Assembly (NCBI GenBank): GCA_027886175.1
Contig: JAJNNQ010000013.1
Span: 2,728,001-2,792,000, forward strand
Reading direction: 5' to 3'
Length of the DNA: 64,000 nucleotides
DNA from: Phylloscopus collybita
Taxonomy: Eukaryota > Chordata > Aves > Passeriformes > Phylloscopidae
Below the pieces are notes generated by a model, which searched no databases, was not told the origin of the DNA, and was given only the letters and a program-made list of their open reading frames with translations. The position numbers were made by a program, and so were the translations under genes. Position 1 is the stretch's first letter, and every line of letters starts with the position of its first letter. Of this stretch, positions 62,601 to 64,000 are shown one piece after another.

Positions 62601-64000
62601 CTCACATTATGTTTTGCTGCATAGTCAAGTGGCTGCTTAAATTTTAGCAAGATTTTCATACTCCTTACTTGCTGAAACAGTTAAAAATTTGCTTTGACTT
62701 TTTATTTAGTTTTCAAACGAGGGTTTCTGTGCTTTTGCCACAAAGAACATAAAAATTACCACTAGGCCATGAGAAGAAATAGGAAGCAAAAGCAAGGCTT
62801 CCAAAACAATCTTGCTCTTCAGCAAGGTATTTAAATAGGGTTTGATGTATCCCTCTTGAGACAGACAGTATTAAATAAAGGAAGCCCTCATGTTTGATGT
62901 TTGTCACCAGCTGCAATGGAAACACATGATGGGCATAAGTTGCTCAGGTTTTTTTCATTCAGAAGATTAATGTGGTGGGGGAAACTAGGTGCAAAGTGAA
63001 GTTGTGGAATGTGTACTGATGTTTAAGCAAGACCACCTGAAGCCAACCAAATTAGTAATTGGACATTTCATGCACTCTAGCACTTTCTACTTGAGTGGTA
63101 AAATTTATTCTATATAGGATAATTCCAGACAGGCAAAATTATAACCTAGACTTAAAACTACAGGTAACTTGGTCTTTTGGACATAAAAAGAATATATGTT
63201 TAATCAATAATAGTAAATATACCTAAACTCTTACAACCATTATCAACTATTAATTACTATGCTTGATAAAACCATAACAGAACTCATTTTTCTGGTGCAA
63301 CATGCCAAACACTAGCATTTTTCAGGCATCCATGAGAAGTTTTTCACTAATAAATTATTTCTTTAAATTAAAAAAATACATATATATGCATGTGTGTACA
63401 TACCCACATTTTTCTGACTGATGAAAACAGTCTAAATTTTCTTCATATTTGCATATTGTTGAGATGAATTTTGGCTTTGGAATTGAGTGGTCTTTGCACA
63501 GCAGTATCTCCTATTTAGTATGTTTTTCCTATGGATTCTGTTTATCTTCTCAAAAGCAAAATGTTCAAGTGGAGTTTTGGACTTGCAGTTCCACGCATCA
63601 TTATTTCTACATAAAGGCAATTTATCCCTAGAACTTGTACAACACAAATATTACAGCTTGCAATGATTTTTTTTTTTCCTGCTAAGGGTCAACTCCAAAT
63701 AATAGACAGCCACAGTCTCTCTGCCACACTAGAGTCATGACTTCTCCCCAGAGCAATTACATATTTCAGTGGTCTTTCCAAAACAAACCAAATAGGAAAA
63801 TCCATTCTGATGTTCAACTGATTCTGTCATCTATGTAAGGACTTTTACTTATCCTAACTATAGCAAACTTTAAAGAGCCCAGCAAGGAAGGATTTACAGG
63901 AAATTACAGCTCCAAATACTGATATCCAAGTAAGGAACACTTTTGTCAGGGCAGGGATTTCAGATTCTGGCCTGCACTTCTGGAGGCGAAGCTGGCAGGA

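Larger units (their letters stand above)
55356..64000. other. Unique non-coding DNA
   Basis: About 8.6 kb without a supported gene or recognisable transposon. Microsatellites at 56597, 56673 and 59545 are listed separately, and a TA/TG-rich stretch lies at about 63376-63401. The stretch 60370-61400 contains more CpGs and AT-rich homeodomain-type motifs than its neighbours and reads like conserved non-coding DNA. Remaining open frames are short and unfamiliar. Confidence 0.5.

Noticed and set aside
1..64000. CRISPR array, bacterial operons or ribosome binding sites
   Set aside because: The window is vertebrate nuclear DNA by its repeats. The only regular arrays are microsatellites and short tandem duplications.

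Overview
This window looks like non-coding nuclear DNA from a bird, most likely a songbird. The evidence is the repeat content: truncated CR1 LINEs with the avian CR1 3' tail (repeats of ATTCTATG/ATTCTGTG), avian ERVL-type LTRs, and a probable class II ERV LTR. The base composition is AT-rich and CpG-poor, with frequent short homopolymers. Identification rests on my recognition of these families; no search was run. I found no protein-coding gene that I can defend and no tRNA, rRNA or CRISPR array. The long open frames begin at TTG or lie inside LTRs, and none resembles a known protein.

Layout. 1-2443: unique AT-rich DNA. 2444-3205: solo LTR on the + strand with a near-perfect 5-bp target duplication. 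3445-3797 and 4005-4224: CR1 fragments on opposite strands. 4225-12423: unique DNA holding the donor copy of a 324-bp repeat (9847-10170) and a long imperfect hairpin (11791-11885). 12424-13781: an ERVL-type LTR split by a 98.8% identical copy of that repeat. 13782-31350: unique DNA with one old CR1 remnant, homopolymers and a perfect 17-bp inverted repeat. 31351-32257: an ERVL-type LTR on the - strand with a CR1 nested inside it. 32258-46582: unique DNA with very long poly-A runs. 46583-47293: a second solo LTR related to the first, with a perfect 5-bp target duplication. 49271-49378: a CR1 3' end. 49828-51416: two copies of a 128-bp segment carrying splice-like borders, with a perfect 17-bp hairpin beside the second copy and an exon-like segment between them. 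54708-55355: ERV 3' LTR plus internal remnant on the - strand with an in-frame 21-bp triplication. 55356-64000: unique DNA with microsatellites.

The most interesting signal is the pair of short-range copy-and-insert events. One places 324 bp from 2.9 kb upstream into the middle of an LTR. The other duplicates 128 bp over a distance of 1.46 kb. Neither shows the hallmarks of retrotransposition. Because the first interrupts a known LTR, donor and recipient can be told apart. This fits templated insertion during break repair or replication template switching. I see no genes working together and no convincing new biological system; the rest is an ordinary gene desert or long-intron landscape with weak exon and regulatory candidates.
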